Shown here one piece after another: positions 53,762 through 63,593 of a stretch of DNA of 64,000 bases (positions are counted from its first letter, which is position 1; every line of letters begins with the position of its first letter). The position numbers and the translations under genes are program-made. This DNA comes from Arthrobacter yangruifuii (lineage in GTDB: Bacteria; Actinomycetota; Actinomycetes; Actinomycetales; Micrococcaceae): NCBI RefSeq assembly GCF_009192775.1, contig NZ_VTFX01000004.1, forward strand, positions 586,703 to 650,702. Reading direction: 5' to 3'. Under the pieces are notes generated by a model. The model was not told the origin of the DNA and did no database searches. It was given only the letters and a program-made list of their open reading frames with translations.

Positions 53762-54424
53762 CTAACGGACCGGGCCGTTGGCCCAGGAGGAGTGCTGCGA
53801 GTGGTGCTCGGGCCACGGAGCGTCCGCCGGGCGCAGATCACGGTAGCCGTTGCCGCGGGCGACGGCGGTGGCCAGGACGGCAGCCACCGCGGACGGGCTG
53901 TGCATGCGGCCCTGCAGGGCGGCCTGCACGGCGTCGTCCAGGTCCACCCATTCCACCTTGATTTCGGCTTCTTCATGGGTCCGGGTATGCCGGTCTGCCT
54001 CGGGAACCTCGGTGATGCCGCGCGCGAGGTAGATGCGCAGGGCTTCCCGGGAGGAGCCCGGAGAGAGGAACAGATCCGTGAGGACCTGCCACTCGGACGC
54101 CTGCAGATCCGCTTCCTCCGCCAGTTCGCGGGCGGCGCCGACCTGGAAGTCTTCACCGTCCACGTCCAGGAGTCCGGCCGGTATTTCCCACAGGGTCATC
54201 CGGACGGGATGCCGGTACTGGTTGATCAGGAGCACCTGTCCGGCCTCGTTCATGGCCAGGATGGCTACGGCGCCCGGATGGGCAATGTAGTCGCGGACCA
54301 GGGGTTCGCCGCCGTCGGTCAGGGTGAACTTCTCCTTGACCACGTCCCACACCGGACCGCTGTACACCGTTTCCGATTCCAGCAGCGGGCGCGGGCTTTG
54401 CGCGTCGGCGAACCCCTGTGCCAT
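53762..54424 (-). CDS. NUDIX hydrolase, ADP-ribose pyrophosphatase type
   Basis: Cleaves ADP-ribose-like nucleotides, 220 residues. The N-terminal strand domain (YSGPVWDVVKEKFTLTDG) and the AILAMNEAGQVLLINQYRHPVRMTLWEIPAGLLDVDGE segment are typical of the NudF group, followed by the NUDIX helix AARELAEEADLQASEW. ATG at 54424 lies two bases past the pyrG stop, and 6 bases separate its own stop from xerD. The order pyrG, NUDIX, xerD matches Rv1699 to Rv1701. The last 20 residues are His/Ser/Pro-rich. Confidence 0.9.
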   Translation of the reverse strand: MAQGFADAQSPRPLLESETVYSGPVWDVVKEKFTLTDGGEPLVRDYIAHPGAVAILAMNEAGQVLLINQYRHPVRMTLWEIPAGLLDVDGEDFQVGAARELAEEADLQASEWQVLTDLFLSPGSSREALRIYLARGITEVPEADRHTRTHEEAEIKVEWVDLDDAVQAALQGRMHSPSAVAAVLATAVARGNGYRDLRPADAPWPEHHSQHSSWANGPVR

Positions 54425-54426
54425 GG

Positions 54427-56121
54427 CTAGGCCCTGCCGCTCTGGTGTGCCAGGGCAGCCTTGACGAGTCCGGCGAAGAGCGGATGCGGACGCGTCGGAC
54501 GGGAGCTGAGCTCCGGGTGGGCCTGCGTGGAGACGTAGTACGGGTGCACGTCGGCCGGAAGCTCGACGAACTCCACCAGTCCGCCGTCGGTGGTGGTTCC
54601 GGAGAACACCAGGCCGGCTTCGGCGATCTGGGCACGGTACTGGTTGTTGACCTCGTAGCGGTGGCGGTGGCGTTCGGCCACCTCCGTCTTGCCGTAGGTC
54701 TTGGCAACCACGGACTCCGGTTCCAGCTTCGCGTCCCACAGGCCCAGGCGCATCGTGCCGCCCATGTCGCCGCCGCCCTCAACAATGTCCTTCTGTTCGG
54801 CCATGGTGGCGATGACCGGGTACTGGGTATCCGGTTCGAACTCGGAGGAGGAAGCGCCTTCCAGGCCCACCACGTTGCGGGCGTACTCGATGACCATGCA
54901 CTGCAGGCCAAGGCACAGACCCAGCGTCGGAAGCTTGTTCTCCCGGGCGTAGGTCAGGGCGCCGAGCTTGCCCTCGAGGCCGCGGATACCGAAGCCGCCG
55001 GGAACGCAGATGGCGTCCGCTCCGGCCAGGGCCTTGGCGGCGCCTTCGGGCGTGGCACAGTCATCCGAGGGTACCCAGCGGATGTTGACCTTCGTCTTGT
55101 TGGCGAAGCCGCCGGCGCGCAGTGCTTCCGTGACGGAGAGGTAGGCGTCGGGCAGGTCCACGTACTTGCCCACCAGGGCAACGTCGACATGGTGCTTCGG
55201 GTTGTGCACGGACTCAAGCAGGCGGTCCCACTTGGTCCAGTTGACGTCCTTGAACTTCAGGTCCAGGTGCTGGACGATGTACGCGTCCAGGCCCTGGGAG
55301 TGAAGCGTCTTCGGGATGTCGTAGATGCTGGGGGCGTCCGGGCAGCCGATCACGGCGTCCACGTCCACGTCGCACATCCGGCCGATCTTGTTGCGCATGG
55401 CATCCGGCACCGGACGGTCCGAGCGGATGACAATGGCGTCGGGCTGGATGCCGATGGAGCGCAGTGCTGCCACGGAGTGCTGGGTCGGCTTGGTCTTCAG
55501 TTCCTGGGACGGGCCGATGTACGGCACGAGGGACACGTGCAGGAAGAAGACGTTGCTGCGGCCGATGTCCTGGCGGACCTGGCGTGCGGCTTCGAGGAAC
55601 GGCTGGGACTCGATGTCGCCGACCGTACCGCCGATCTCGGTGATGATCACGTCGGGGGTCTTCTTCGCCTCTGAGGGCAGGCGCATCCGGCGCTTGATCT
55701 CATCGGTGATGTGAGGAATGACCTGGACCGTGTCGCCGAGGTATTCGCCGCGGCGTTCCTTCGCGATGACCGTCGAGTACACCTGGCCGGTGGTGACGTT
55801 GGCGGAGCCGTCGAGGCTCTCGTCAAGGAACCGCTCGTAGTGTCCGATGTCGAGGTCCGTCTCGGCACCGTCGTCGGTCACGAAGACTTCGCCGTGCTGG
55901 AAGGGGTTCATTGTGCCCGGATCCACATTCAAATACGGATCGAGCTTCTGCATGGTCACTGCAATACCGCGCGACCTCAACAAATGGCCGAGACTTGACG
56001 CTGTCAGTCCCTTACCGAGTGAGGACGCCACGCCACCGGTGACGAAGATGTGTTTTGTCGTAGAAGACGACTTGGGAAACCTGGAATTTGATCGCTGCAC
56101 CACGGAGTTCGAGCCTATCAC
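54427..56121 (-). CDS. pyrG: CTP synthase
   Basis: Makes CTP from UTP, ATP and glutamine. The synthase domain carries [24 protein letters not shown] near residue 22 and the glutamine amidotransferase domain has the catalytic Cys in [17 protein letters not shown], with the His/Glu in [18 protein letters not shown] codons at 56121, 56103 and 56100 are possible starts; I use 56121 (564 residues). Start choice matters little because the conserved core begins about 20 codons later. It lies 46 bases past recN. Confidence 0.95.
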   Translation of the reverse strand: MIGSNSVVQRSNSRFPKSSSTTKHIFVTGGVASSLGKGLTASSLGHLLRSRGIAVTMQKLDPYLNVDPGTMNPFQHGEVFVTDDGAETDLDIGHYERFLDESLDGSANVTTGQVYSTVIAKERRGEYLGDTVQVIPHITDEIKRRMRLPSEAKKTPDVIITEIGGTVGDIESQPFLEAARQVRQDIGRSNVFFLHVSLVPYIGPSQELKTKPTQHSVAALRSIGIQPDAIVIRSDRPVPDAMRNKIGRMCDVDVDAVIGCPDAPSIYDIPKTLHSQGLDAYIVQHLDLKFKDVNWTKWDRLLESVHNPKHHVDVALVGKYVDLPDAYLSVTEALRAGGFANKTKVNIRWVPSDDCATPEGAAKALAGADAICVPGGFGIRGLEGKLGALTYARENKLPTLGLCLGLQCMVIEYARNVVGLEGASSSEFEPDTQYPVIATMAEQKDIVEGGGDMGGTMRLGLWDAKLEPESVVAKTYGKTEVAERHRHRYEVNNQYRAQIAEAGLVFSGTTTDGGLVEFVELPADVHPYYVSTQAHPELSSRPTRPHPLFAGLVKAALAHQSGRA

Positions 56122-56167
56122 CTTTTGTAGTTTCGGGTTAAGTTTCCTGCATTCGTTCGTGCCTGGG

Positions 56168-57889
56168 TCACTGCAGATGTCCCGCTGAATCCAGCAGTTC
56201 CTCGGCATGGGCACGAGCCGTCGCCGAGTCCTCCTGCCCGGCAAGCATCCGGGCGAGTTCCTTGATCCGCTCCTCCTGGCCGAGCACGCGGACGTCGCTG
56301 GCGGTGACGCCGGTGCTGTCATCGGTGGCCGTGGAGGTCTTGATGACGCGGATGTGGTGATCGGCAAAGGCTGCCACCTGCGGCAGGTGGGTGACCACGA
56401 TCACCTGTACATGTTTGGCCAGCATCGCGAGCCGGCGGCCGATCTCCACGGCAGCCTTTCCGCCGACGCCGGCGTCCACTTCATCGAAGATGAACGTGGG
56501 AACCGGGTCCACGGCGGCCAGGACCACTTCAATGGCCAGCATCACGCGGGAAAGTTCACCGCCGGAGGCGCCCTTGCCCAGCGGGCGGGCGGGCGCACCG
56601 GGGTGCGGTGCCAGCAGGAACGAAATGCTGTCCGCACCGTGCGGACCCGGTTCGCCTGTGGGCTGCACCTCGATGACCAGGTTTGCGTCCTTCATGGCCA
56701 GCGCCGTGAGCTCGTCGCTGACCCGCTGTGCGAGTTCGGCGGCGGCCTCGGTGCGCAGCTTGGTGACGGCAGCTCCCCGGGCGGCCAGCCGTTCGGCCAG
56801 GACGCTGATTTCCTCTTCCAGTGCTTCGATCCGGGAGTCGTCGGAGCTCAGCTCGGCAAGCCGTTTGGCACTTTCGCCGCTCCACTCCAGCACCCCGTCG
56901 ATGGAGGGGGCATACTTGCGCACCAGGCCGGCCAGTTCAGCCCGGCGGGATTCCACTTCGGCCAGCCGCTCCGGACCTTCGGAATCCAGTGACGCCCCGT
57001 AGCTGGCCAGTTCGGTGGCAATGTCGGCGAGGATGTATCCCACCTCGGCCAGCCGCTGCCCGGAGGCGGCCAGGGCCGGATCGTGTTCCCCGGCCGATTC
57101 CAGCTGGCGTTTGGCGGCGTCCACCAACGTGGTGGCATCTGTTCCGTCGCCGAAGTCATCGGCAATCAACGCCGAGTGTGCATTCACCGCCGCGGTGCGC
57201 AGTTCCTCGAGGTTGCTCAGGCGCATGGCTTCGGCCTTGAGGGAATCATCCTCCCCCGGCTGCGGGTCCACCGCTTCGATTTCCTCCAGCGCGGCGGTCA
57301 GGTATTCGGCCTCCCGAAGCCGGTCCCGGGCCTGGTCCCGCAGTTCGCTCAATTCCCCGGCAGCAGCACGCCAGCGGGCGTAGTCCTCACGGTAGGTGCC
57401 AAGTTCGGCCGCGAGCGGGGAACCGGCATACTTGTCCAGCGCCTCCCGCTGGGCGGCGGCGCTCTTCAACCGCAGCTGGTCGGTCTGGCCGTGGACCACC
57501 ACCAGGTGCTCCCCCACTTCCGCCAGCACGCCCACGGGTGCCGAACGCCCGCCCACGTGGGCGCGGCTGCGGCCGTCTGCGTTGACTGTGCGGGCCAGGG
57601 TCAGTTCGGCAGCGCCGTTGTACTCTTCAAGCTCGGCTCCGGCCTCGCCGGCGCGGACGGCGGCGGCACTTCGCGGATCCACGTGAACGAGCGCCTCGGC
57701 GACGGCGGACTTGGCGCCGATGCGGACGGCACCGGCGTCCGAACGAGCACCGAGGAGCAGTCCCAGGGCGGTGATCACCATGGTTTTACCCGCGCCGGTC
57801 TCACCGGTCACCACGGTGAATCCCGGGCCCAGGTCCAGGGTGGCGTCGGTAATGACGCCGAGGTCCCTAATCCGGATTTCCTCAATCAT
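56168..57889 (-). CDS. recN: DNA repair protein RecN
   Basis: SMC-like ATPase that handles double-strand breaks. The Walker A motif [19 protein letters not shown] is near residue 30, the long coiled-coil middle runs from about 150 to 400, and the signature [15 protein letters not shown] plus Walker [14 protein letters not shown] lie near 460-500. 573 residues is normal. ATG at 57889 overlaps the nadK stop as ATGA. The nadK-recN pairing is conserved in actinobacteria and may connect redox supply with repair, but no direct link is known. Confidence 0.95.
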   Translation of the reverse strand: MIEEIRIRDLGVITDATLDLGPGFTVVTGETGAGKTMVITALGLLLGARSDAGAVRIGAKSAVAEALVHVDPRSAAAVRAGEAGAELEEYNGAAELTLARTVNADGRSRAHVGGRSAPVGVLAEVGEHLVVVHGQTDQLRLKSAAAQREALDKYAGSPLAAELGTYREDYARWRAAAGELSELRDQARDRLREAEYLTAALEEIEAVDPQPGEDDSLKAEAMRLSNLEELRTAAVNAHSALIADDFGDGTDATTLVDAAKRQLESAGEHDPALAASGQRLAEVGYILADIATELASYGASLDSEGPERLAEVESRRAELAGLVRKYAPSIDGVLEWSGESAKRLAELSSDDSRIEALEEEISVLAERLAARGAAVTKLRTEAAAELAQRVSDELTALAMKDANLVIEVQPTGEPGPHGADSISFLLAPHPGAPARPLGKGASGGELSRVMLAIEVVLAAVDPVPTFIFDEVDAGVGGKAAVEIGRRLAMLAKHVQVIVVTHLPQVAAFADHHIRVIKTSTATDDSTGVTASDVRVLGQEERIKELARMLAGQEDSATARAHAEELLDSAGHLQ

Positions 57890-58911
57890 TCGACAACGCC
57901 TCCACTGTCCGAAACTGTCCGGTCCCTGACTTCCGAGCTGCCGTCGGGGTTTGCGTGCCGGACGGTTTGTCCGGGTGCCTGGGTCAACTGGGTGCCGGGA
58001 GCGGCAGCCGGTGCCGGTCCGCGCCATCCGTGGGTGGGCAGCTGGAACTTACGGACCAGCCGTTCCGAGAACGGGGTCAGATGCGTCCGTGCCAGGCGGA
58101 CGGGTGTCTTGGACCGGGTGACCTCCACCCGGGACCCCGGCGGCAGGTCAATGCTGCGCCGGCCGTCGCACCAGAGCACACCCTGCGCGTCGGTGCGGGT
58201 AAGGATCTCCACGGCCAGCACGGAGGTAGGGGCAACCACCAGGGGTTTGGCGAACAGCGCGTGGGCACTGATGGGCGCCAGCAGCAGGGCCTCCACCTCG
58301 GGCCACACCACGGGGCCGCCGGCAGAGAAGGCGTACGCGGTGGAGCCGGTGGGTGTGGCCAGCACGACGCCGTCGCATCCGAAGGAGCTGATGGGCCGGG
58401 CATCCACTTCAATAACCACTTCGAGCATCCGCTGGCGGTCGGCCTTTTCCACGGCTGCTTCGTTCAGGGCCCAGGTCCGGGCCAGGAGTTCCCCGCCGAG
58501 CCAGACCTTGACGTCGATGGTCATGCGCTCCTCAACGGTGTAGGCGCGCTCCACCACCCAGTGGACGGTCTGGGCCAGGTCGGCACGTTCGCTTTCGGCC
58601 AGGAAGCCCACATGGCCCAGGTTGACGCCGAGCAGGGGAACGTTGGTTCCGCGTACCAGTTCCGCGGCCCGCAGGATGGTTCCGTCCCCGCCGAGCACCA
58701 TGCCCAGATCCACGTCATCCAGGGCCACATCCTCGTCAAGGATTTCCGTGGGGGCTGCGAGCACGCCGTATTCGGCCTGGATGTCCTCGAGGTCCCCGCG
58801 GCGCATGACCGGAACCAGCCCGGAGGAATGAAGCTGGGTGCAGGCCTCCTGGGCAGCGGTCATGGCGGCCCGCCGTCCGGTGTGGGCCAAAACCAGTATC
58901 CGTCTGCTCAT
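57886..58911 (-). CDS. nadK: NAD kinase
   Basis: Phosphorylates NAD to NADP. The diacylglycerol-kinase-like fold has the GGDGTILRAA motif near residue 72, the NEAAVEK stretch and the GCDGVVLATPTGSTAYAFSAGGPVV segment near 170-190. Start at ATG 58911 (MSRRILVLAHTGRR) is family-like; an ATG at 58962 in frame would add 17 residues including a basic run. The C-terminal 55 residues are Ala/Pro-rich and probably disordered. Between tlyA and recN, as in Rv1694 to Rv1696. Confidence 0.93.
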   Translation of the reverse strand: MSRRILVLAHTGRRAAMTAAQEACTQLHSSGLVPVMRRGDLEDIQAEYGVLAAPTEILDEDVALDDVDLGMVLGGDGTILRAAELVRGTNVPLLGVNLGHVGFLAESERADLAQTVHWVVERAYTVEERMTIDVKVWLGGELLARTWALNEAAVEKADRQRMLEVVIEVDARPISSFGCDGVVLATPTGSTAYAFSAGGPVVWPEVEALLLAPISAHALFAKPLVVAPTSVLAVEILTRTDAQGVLWCDGRRSIDLPPGSRVEVTRSKTPVRLARTHLTPFSERLVRKFQLPTHGWRGPAPAAAPGTQLTQAPGQTVRHANPDGSSEVRDRTVSDSGGVVE

Positions 58912-58965
58912 CTGCGTCTTCGTCCTCTTCGAATTGCGGGTGGATGCCTGCGGCACGTCCATTCG

Positions 58966-59838
58966 TCAGTCTTCTACGCCGGGCTTCCGCTCCGCAAACC
59001 CGGCAAAGGCTGCGTCGACGAGCCGGGCTGCTGCAGCGGCGGCCGGCGCACCCGTGCCCTGTCTTGCGACGGCGGTTTGTTCGGCTGTGGAGGCAGGGAT
59101 CTTTTCCGGCACCTGCAGCCACATAAAGAACTCCACATTGCCGTTCTGGCCGGGAAGGGGGCTCGGAGCGATGCCTCCGATGCTCAAACCGGCATCCATG
59201 GCCGCAGCCGCCACCGCCGTGACAGCGGATCGGTGCTGAGCCGGATCCGTCACCACTCCGGTACGGTCCAGCCGCTCACGGCCGACTTCGAACTGGGGCT
59301 TCACCATCAGGAGCAGGCTGCCGCCGGGACGGGTGGCAGCGGCGAGCGGGCCCACCACCATGGTGAGCGAAATGAAGGACAAATCCGCCACGGTCAGGTC
59401 CACGGTGCCGCCGATCTCCTGCGGGTCCAGGTAGCGGACATTCATCCCTTCATAAACGCTGACCCGCGGATCCTGCCGGAGCGGTTCCACCAGCTGGCCG
59501 TGGCCGACGTCGACGGCGGCCACGTGAGCCGCGCCGGAGCGCAGCAGGACGTCCGTGAAGCCTCCGGTGGAGGCGCCGGCGTCCAGGCAGCGCAGCCCGT
59601 GCGGCTGGACGGCAGGAAAGGCCGCCAGCGCGCCGGCCAGCTTATGGCCGGCGCGGCTGACGTAGTCCGGCAGGCCGTCGTCGAGCACTTCGAGCACTTC
59701 GGCGGCATCCACCGGAGCGGACGCCTTGGCAGCCGGGGTTCCGGCGCGCAGCACCCTTCCTGCGGCAATGAGCTTGGCGGCCTGGGTACGTGAACGCGCG
59801 AGGCCCCGGGTGACGAGTTCCTGGTCGAGCCTAGGCAT
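58966..59838 (-). CDS. tlyA: rRNA 2'-O-methyltransferase TlyA
   Basis: Methylates 2'-O of C1409 in 16S and C1920 in 23S rRNA; in Mycobacterium loss gives capreomycin resistance. 290 residues: an S4 RNA-binding domain (LDQELVTRGLARSRTQAAKLIAAGRVL), then the FtsJ-like methyltransferase with DAGASTGGFTDVLL near 93 and KPQFEVGRERL. ATG at 59838 lies within the last codons of the small upstream gene. Two rRNA methylase genes and an rRNA operon occur in this window. Confidence 0.93.
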   Translation of the reverse strand: MPRLDQELVTRGLARSRTQAAKLIAAGRVLRAGTPAAKASAPVDAAEVLEVLDDGLPDYVSRAGHKLAGALAAFPAVQPHGLRCLDAGASTGGFTDVLLRSGAAHVAAVDVGHGQLVEPLRQDPRVSVYEGMNVRYLDPQEIGGTVDLTVADLSFISLTMVVGPLAAATRPGGSLLLMVKPQFEVGRERLDRTGVVTDPAQHRSAVTAVAAAAMDAGLSIGGIAPSPLPGQNGNVEFFMWLQVPEKIPASTAEQTAVARQGTGAPAAAAAARLVDAAFAGFAERKPGVED

Positions 59839-60070
59839 GCTTATCCTGCTGTTCTGCCGCGGTTCCCGGTGCCGGGGACGGGGACGGCGCTGCGCTGTGA
59901 TTGTTGAGTTCGGCGAGCAGGGCGTCATGCAATTCGGCATACACCGCGGCGTGGCCGGCCACCGGCCGGTCAGCCAGCGGACGGAGTGCTTCGAGGAGGG
60001 AATCGACGGCAGGATCCTCCGTGGCCGCCACTGCCTGCGGACATGGCGCCGCCGGCTGGGATTCGGGCAT
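59831..60070 (-). CDS. Small hypothetical protein upstream of tlyA (Rv1693 position)
   Basis: A 79-residue hydrophilic protein starting at ATG 60070 behind AGGAGG. The middle (ATEDPAVDSLLEALRPLADRPVAGHAAVYAELHDALLAEL) forms one or two amphipathic helices of the sort seen in small coiled-coil or toxin-antitoxin partners; both ends are low complexity. It overlaps tlyA by eight bases, so translation is coupled. The mycobacterial Rv1693 is the same size and place. I do not recognise a function. Confidence 0.75.
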   Translation of the reverse strand: MPESQPAAPCPQAVAATEDPAVDSLLEALRPLADRPVAGHAAVYAELHDALLAELNNHSAAPSPSPAPGTAAEQQDKHA

Positions 60071-60133
60071 CTGTTGTCCTCCTGCGGTTGCCTGCTGGAT
60101 GCGTGGTGAGGGATTGGGCTGCTGTGATGAAGC

Positions 60134-61135
60134 CTAGCCGCGTGCGGTGACAGTCCAGCGGATCTCGGGTGCCAGGGCCGACGTAACGTCCGGGCGGGCA
60201 GCCCACCAGGCGGCGCAGGCAGCACGCCAGCTGTCCAGATCGGAGGAGTCTCCGGCAATAACCAGTGTCTCGTCCTCCACCCAGGCAACGGCGGCGCCGC
60301 AGCGGTACCGCCCGGCTTCCAGGGCCGGCAGCGGATACGGTTCGAAGAGCGCCTGCAGGTTCTCGATCAGGTATACCGGCCGTTCCGGTGTCCGTGCGGC
60401 CAGTGCGGTCGCCGGCGTATCGACGCCGGTGAGCACCAGGGCGGTGTCGAAGCCGGCGTTGGTGCCGCCGAGGATATCCGTGTCCAGCCGGTCCCCCACG
60501 ACCAGCGGGCGCCGGACGTCCAGATGGCGTGCCGCCGTCGTAAACAGCGGTGCCTCCGGTTTTCCGGCGACGAAGGGTACCCGGCCCGTGGCAGCGCCGA
60601 CGGCGGCCACGAGGGTCCCGTTGCCCGGTGCGATTCCGCGGGCCTGCGGGATGGACAGATCAGTGTTCGTGGCCACCCAGACGGCGCCGCGTCCGACGGC
60701 AAAAGCCGCCTCGGCCAGATCGGCCCATCCCAGGGACGGGTCGAAACCCTGGATGACGGCGTCCGGCGCGTCATCGGCCGAGGCGACCCGGACCAGGCCC
60801 TGGGCTTCCACGGCCGCTGCCAGGGTGGCACTGCCGGTCACCAGGACCTTGGCACCCGGAGCGACCTTCGAAGCCAGCAGCTCCGCCCCTGCCTGCGCGG
60901 ACCCGAAGACATTCTCCGCGGTGGCGGGTGCTCCGAGGTCGCGCAGGTGGGCAGCCACCGTTTCCGGGGAACGCGACGCGTTGTTGGTGACGTAGGCAAG
61001 CTGGACCGATTCGCCGGCCAGCCTGCCCAGGGCCTCCACGGCCCCCGGTATTGCATGCGGTCCGGCGTAGACCACGCCGTCCAGATCGGAAAAGACCGCG
61101 TCGTAACCGGAGACCAGCGAAGGATTAGTCTTCAA
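60134..61135 (-). CDS. HAD-superfamily hydrolase (NagD/phosphoglycolate phosphatase type)
   Basis: Phosphatase of 333 residues from TTG at 61135. The HAD motif I (FSDLDGVVYAG) lies near residue 15, the NagD-like TNNAS segment near 50, the C2-cap region in the middle, and motif IV VVGDRLDTDILGGTNAG near 220. Likely acts on phosphoglycolate, nucleoside monophosphate or a sugar phosphate; unresolved. The start overlaps the end of the repeat protein gene by 11 bases, and GGAG lies 10 bases upstream. Rv1692 is the matching mycobacterial gene. Confidence 0.85.
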   Translation of the reverse strand: MKTNPSLVSGYDAVFSDLDGVVYAGPHAIPGAVEALGRLAGESVQLAYVTNNASRSPETVAAHLRDLGAPATAENVFGSAQAGAELLASKVAPGAKVLVTGSATLAAAVEAQGLVRVASADDAPDAVIQGFDPSLGWADLAEAAFAVGRGAVWVATNTDLSIPQARGIAPGNGTLVAAVGAATGRVPFVAGKPEAPLFTTAARHLDVRRPLVVGDRLDTDILGGTNAGFDTALVLTGVDTPATALAARTPERPVYLIENLQALFEPYPLPALEAGRYRCGAAVAWVEDETLVIAGDSSDLDSWRAACAAWWAARPDVTSALAPEIRWTVTARG

Positions 61136-63257
61136 TGCGCTGCTGCTCCGTCTCTTCTGCGTCTTCGCGGGGAGTTTCCTCGTCCTCATCGGCATCGGCG
61201 TCGAAGTCGGAAACAATGACTTCCACGGCCTCGTCGTCGTCGTTCGCGTCGCCGTCTTCGGTCAGCAGGTTTTCCTGCTCATCGCTGGGCAGCGCATCGA
61301 CATCGTCAGCCGGGTCGAGGGTGTCCGCCGGTGTTTCCTCGGCGGGTGCGAAGTAGGCATTGGAGCGGTCCTCGCGGGGCTCGGCGCGGTGCTTGGGGCG
61401 TTCCTCTTCCTCAGGCACCAGATCGAAGATTTCCGGTTCTGCAAAGTCGCCCAGGCCCAGGGCCTCGTCGGCACGCAGGGCCTGCTTCTGCCACTTCTGC
61501 GCTTCCTCGCCGCGGCCGGCGAGTTCCAGTGCATCGGCGTAGGCGCGGAACAGCCGCGGGCTGTAGGAGAACGCGCGGTTGCGGTCCAGCTGCGGGATTT
61601 CCAGTGCGGCTACGGCTGCATCGAACTGGCCCATGTCCATGCGGGCGCCGGAGACAACAATCGCCAGTTCCACCTGTCCGGCGGTGTCCAGGTCCTTGGC
61701 GTCCTCGGAACGGGCCATGTCCAGTGCCTTTTCCGGGTGGCCCAGACCGCGTTCGCAGTCGGCCATCATGGGCAGGTAGGCATTGGATCCGCTGATCCGG
61801 CGGTAGGTGCGGAACTCGCGCAGCGCTTCACCGAAGTGCTCGGCGGCGTAGGCGGTCAGGCCAACTGCTTCGCGGACTACGGCCATGCGTCCGCCGCGGC
61901 GGCTGGCGGCCAGGGCATGCTGGAATGCCAGCTCGGGCTCGTCATCAATGAGTCGGCCGGCCATCACCAGGTGCTTGGCCACCCACTCGCTGTTGACTTC
62001 CTCGAGGTTGCGCAGCTGGGCGCGGGTGACCTTGTCCAGCTCCTGTCCCGTGACGTCCTCGTCGATTTCCGGGGAACGCTCGCGGTCCGGGCGGTTGGCG
62101 CTGCGCAGGTCCTTGGCGTTGCGGGGGCGCGGCGCGGCAGGGGCATCATCCCGACGGAACGACGGGCGGTCGGAACCGTAAGAGGGCCGGTCACCGCGGG
62201 GCGGGCGGCTGTCACGCTGCGGACGATCATCCCGCGAAAACGGCTTGCGGTCCCCACGGTCACCAAAGGACTTACGCTCACCATCACGCGGCGGACGGCT
62301 GTCACGCGAGAACGGCTTCCGCTCACCGTCACGGGCCGGACGGCTGTCACGCGAGAACGGCTTCCGCTCACCGTCACGGGCCGGACGGCGGTCATCCCCG
62401 CCGAACGGCTTCCGGTCGCCGTCACGGGCCGGACGGCGGTCATCCCCGCCGAACGGCTTCCGGTCGCCGTCGCGCGGGGGACGGCTATCACGCTGCGGAC
62501 GATCATCCCGCGAAAACGGCTTCCGCTCCCCACGGTCACCAAAGGACTTACGCTCACCGTCACGCGGCGGACGGCTGTCACGCGAGAACGGCTTCCGGTC
62601 GCTACGGTCACCAAACGGCTTCCGGTCAGCGGACGGACGGTCACCAAAGGACTTACGCTCACCATCGCGCGGCGGACGGCTATCACGCTGCGGACGATCA
62701 TCCCGCGAAAACGGCTTCCGCTCCCCACGGTCACCAAAGGACTTACGCTCGCCCTCACGCGGCGGACGGCTATCACGCGAGAACGGCTTCCGCTCACCGT
62801 CACGGGCCGGACGGCGGTCATCCCCGCCGAACGGCTTCCGATCCCCACGGTCACCAAACGGCTTCCGCTCACCATCGCGCGGCGGACGGCGGTCATCACT
62901 ACCGCGGCCGGCGCGGTCATTGCGCTCGGAACGATTGCTGAAGGCAGGCCTGCCCTCGGTGTCTCGTGCGGGACGGCGGTCATCCCCGCCGCGGGCCGGA
63001 CGGTCACCGAACGCAGGCTTACGATCCTTTGAATACGGCTTACGCTCCGAAGATGCACCCCGGTCACCGAAGGACTTACGCTCACCATCGCGGGCCGGAC
63101 GGCCGCCAAAGGAGGGCTTGCGGTCTTCAAAGCGCTTGGGAGCGTTGCGGTCATTTGTGGCCGGACGGCCACGGTCGTCTCGGCGGTCTGACGAGCTGCT
63201 GCCGCGTGCGGCGCTTCCGTCACTGCTTCGTTGATCCCTGTTATTTTGCTCTGACAT
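61125..63257 (-). CDS. TPR-like protein with long Arg/Asp-rich repeat domain (Rv1691 position)
   Basis: Unusual 710-residue protein. Residues 1-375 or so are dominated by repeats rich in Arg, Asp, Gly, Pro, Lys and Phe, such as RKPFGGDDRRPARDGE and FSRDSRPPRDGERKSFGD, with almost no hydrophobic residues. Residues 390-610 form a helical repeat region of TPR type (LAFQHALAASRRGGRMAVVREAVGLTAY and so on). The last 100 are extremely acidic. The basic-acidic pattern with a TPR middle suggests a scaffold that binds RNA or ribosomal partners (inference). Rv1691, the matching mycobacterial protein, has the TPR part. ATG at 63257; gene follows the rRNA operon on the same strand. Confidence 0.8.
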   Translation of the reverse strand: MSEQNNRDQRSSDGSAARGSSSSDRRDDRGRPATNDRNAPKRFEDRKPSFGGRPARDGERKSFGDRGASSERKPYSKDRKPAFGDRPARGGDDRRPARDTEGRPAFSNRSERNDRAGRGSDDRRPPRDGERKPFGDRGDRKPFGGDDRRPARDGERKPFSRDSRPPREGERKSFGDRGERKPFSRDDRPQRDSRPPRDGERKSFGDRPSADRKPFGDRSDRKPFSRDSRPPRDGERKSFGDRGERKPFSRDDRPQRDSRPPRDGDRKPFGGDDRRPARDGDRKPFGGDDRRPARDGERKPFSRDSRPARDGERKPFSRDSRPPRDGERKSFGDRGDRKPFSRDDRPQRDSRPPRGDRPSYGSDRPSFRRDDAPAAPRPRNAKDLRSANRPDRERSPEIDEDVTGQELDKVTRAQLRNLEEVNSEWVAKHLVMAGRLIDDEPELAFQHALAASRRGGRMAVVREAVGLTAYAAEHFGEALREFRTYRRISGSNAYLPMMADCERGLGHPEKALDMARSEDAKDLDTAGQVELAIVVSGARMDMGQFDAAVAALEIPQLDRNRAFSYSPRLFRAYADALELAGRGEEAQKWQKQALRADEALGLGDFAEPEIFDLVPEEEERPKHRAEPREDRSNAYFAPAEETPADTLDPADDVDALPSDEQENLLTEDGDANDDDEAVEVIVSDFDADADEDEETPREDAEETEQQRIED
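62200..62930. repeat. Imperfect DNA repeats encoding the Arg/Asp-rich domain
   Basis: The segment is built of alternating units of about 40 to 60 bases, for example those ending in CGGACGGCGGTCATCCCC or CGGACGGCTGTCACG. Unit order varies and third-base differences exist, so the repeats evolved by duplication with recombination. Multiple frames are open on both strands because of the biased composition. No palindromic repeat-spacer pattern is seen. Confidence 0.85.
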
Positions 63258-63290
63258 GCTGCTGAGTTCCTCTCGTCGTGAGCCGACCAA

Positions 63291-63593
63291 CGGAATTACT
63301 GCAGTCGCTCGTCACTATGTACCTGTAATAAAGATGGAAAAGTTATGGGGGGCGGTGACGCCTCTGGGTAATTCTAGTCCAGCGGTCCGCCTGGCGCCGA
63401 TTCGGCGGGCACACTTTCGGTGCCCGGACAGGGTGAGTCTCGACACCAACGCTGGATCTTGACCCCAACGCTGAAGCAGGTCGGCGGCTTGCCGGGCCGG
63501 GGGTCTCCTGGCCTGGAACCGCCGGCACGGTCCTGCGGGCTAAAGTTCCCGGAGATAAAGTTCTCGGAGATAAAGGCCTGGTGGGTTAAACAG
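63291..63593. other. Intergenic region between the repeat-protein gene and the rRNA operon end
   Basis: About 300 bases without a supported gene or tRNA. It holds two copies of CCAACGCTG (63446-63454 and 63465-63473) and a 15-bp tandem repeat (63542-63571). A minus-strand promoter for the repeat-protein gene must lie here, but no convincing -35/-10 pair was found. Confidence 0.6.
63542..63571. repeat. Tandem 15-bp repeat
   Basis: AAAGTTCCCGGAGAT and AAAGTTCTCGGAGAT are adjacent, followed by AAAG. They lie directly downstream of the rRNA operon terminator. Confidence 0.85.

Noticed and set aside
62200..62930. CRISPR-like array
   Set aside because: Units are coding, not of constant length, not separated by unique spacers, not palindromic, and no cas gene is in the window.
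61389..63223. Very long open frames on both strands opposite or out of frame with the repeat protein
   Set aside because: They are by-products of the biased repeat composition. Their products lack start signals, family motifs and sensible composition, while the minus-strand frame ending at 61125 has the TPR part, a ribosome binding site and conserved neighbours.
63300..63590. A tRNA beside the rRNA operon
   Set aside because: No T-loop sequence of GTTCRA type or cloverleaf was found on either strand.
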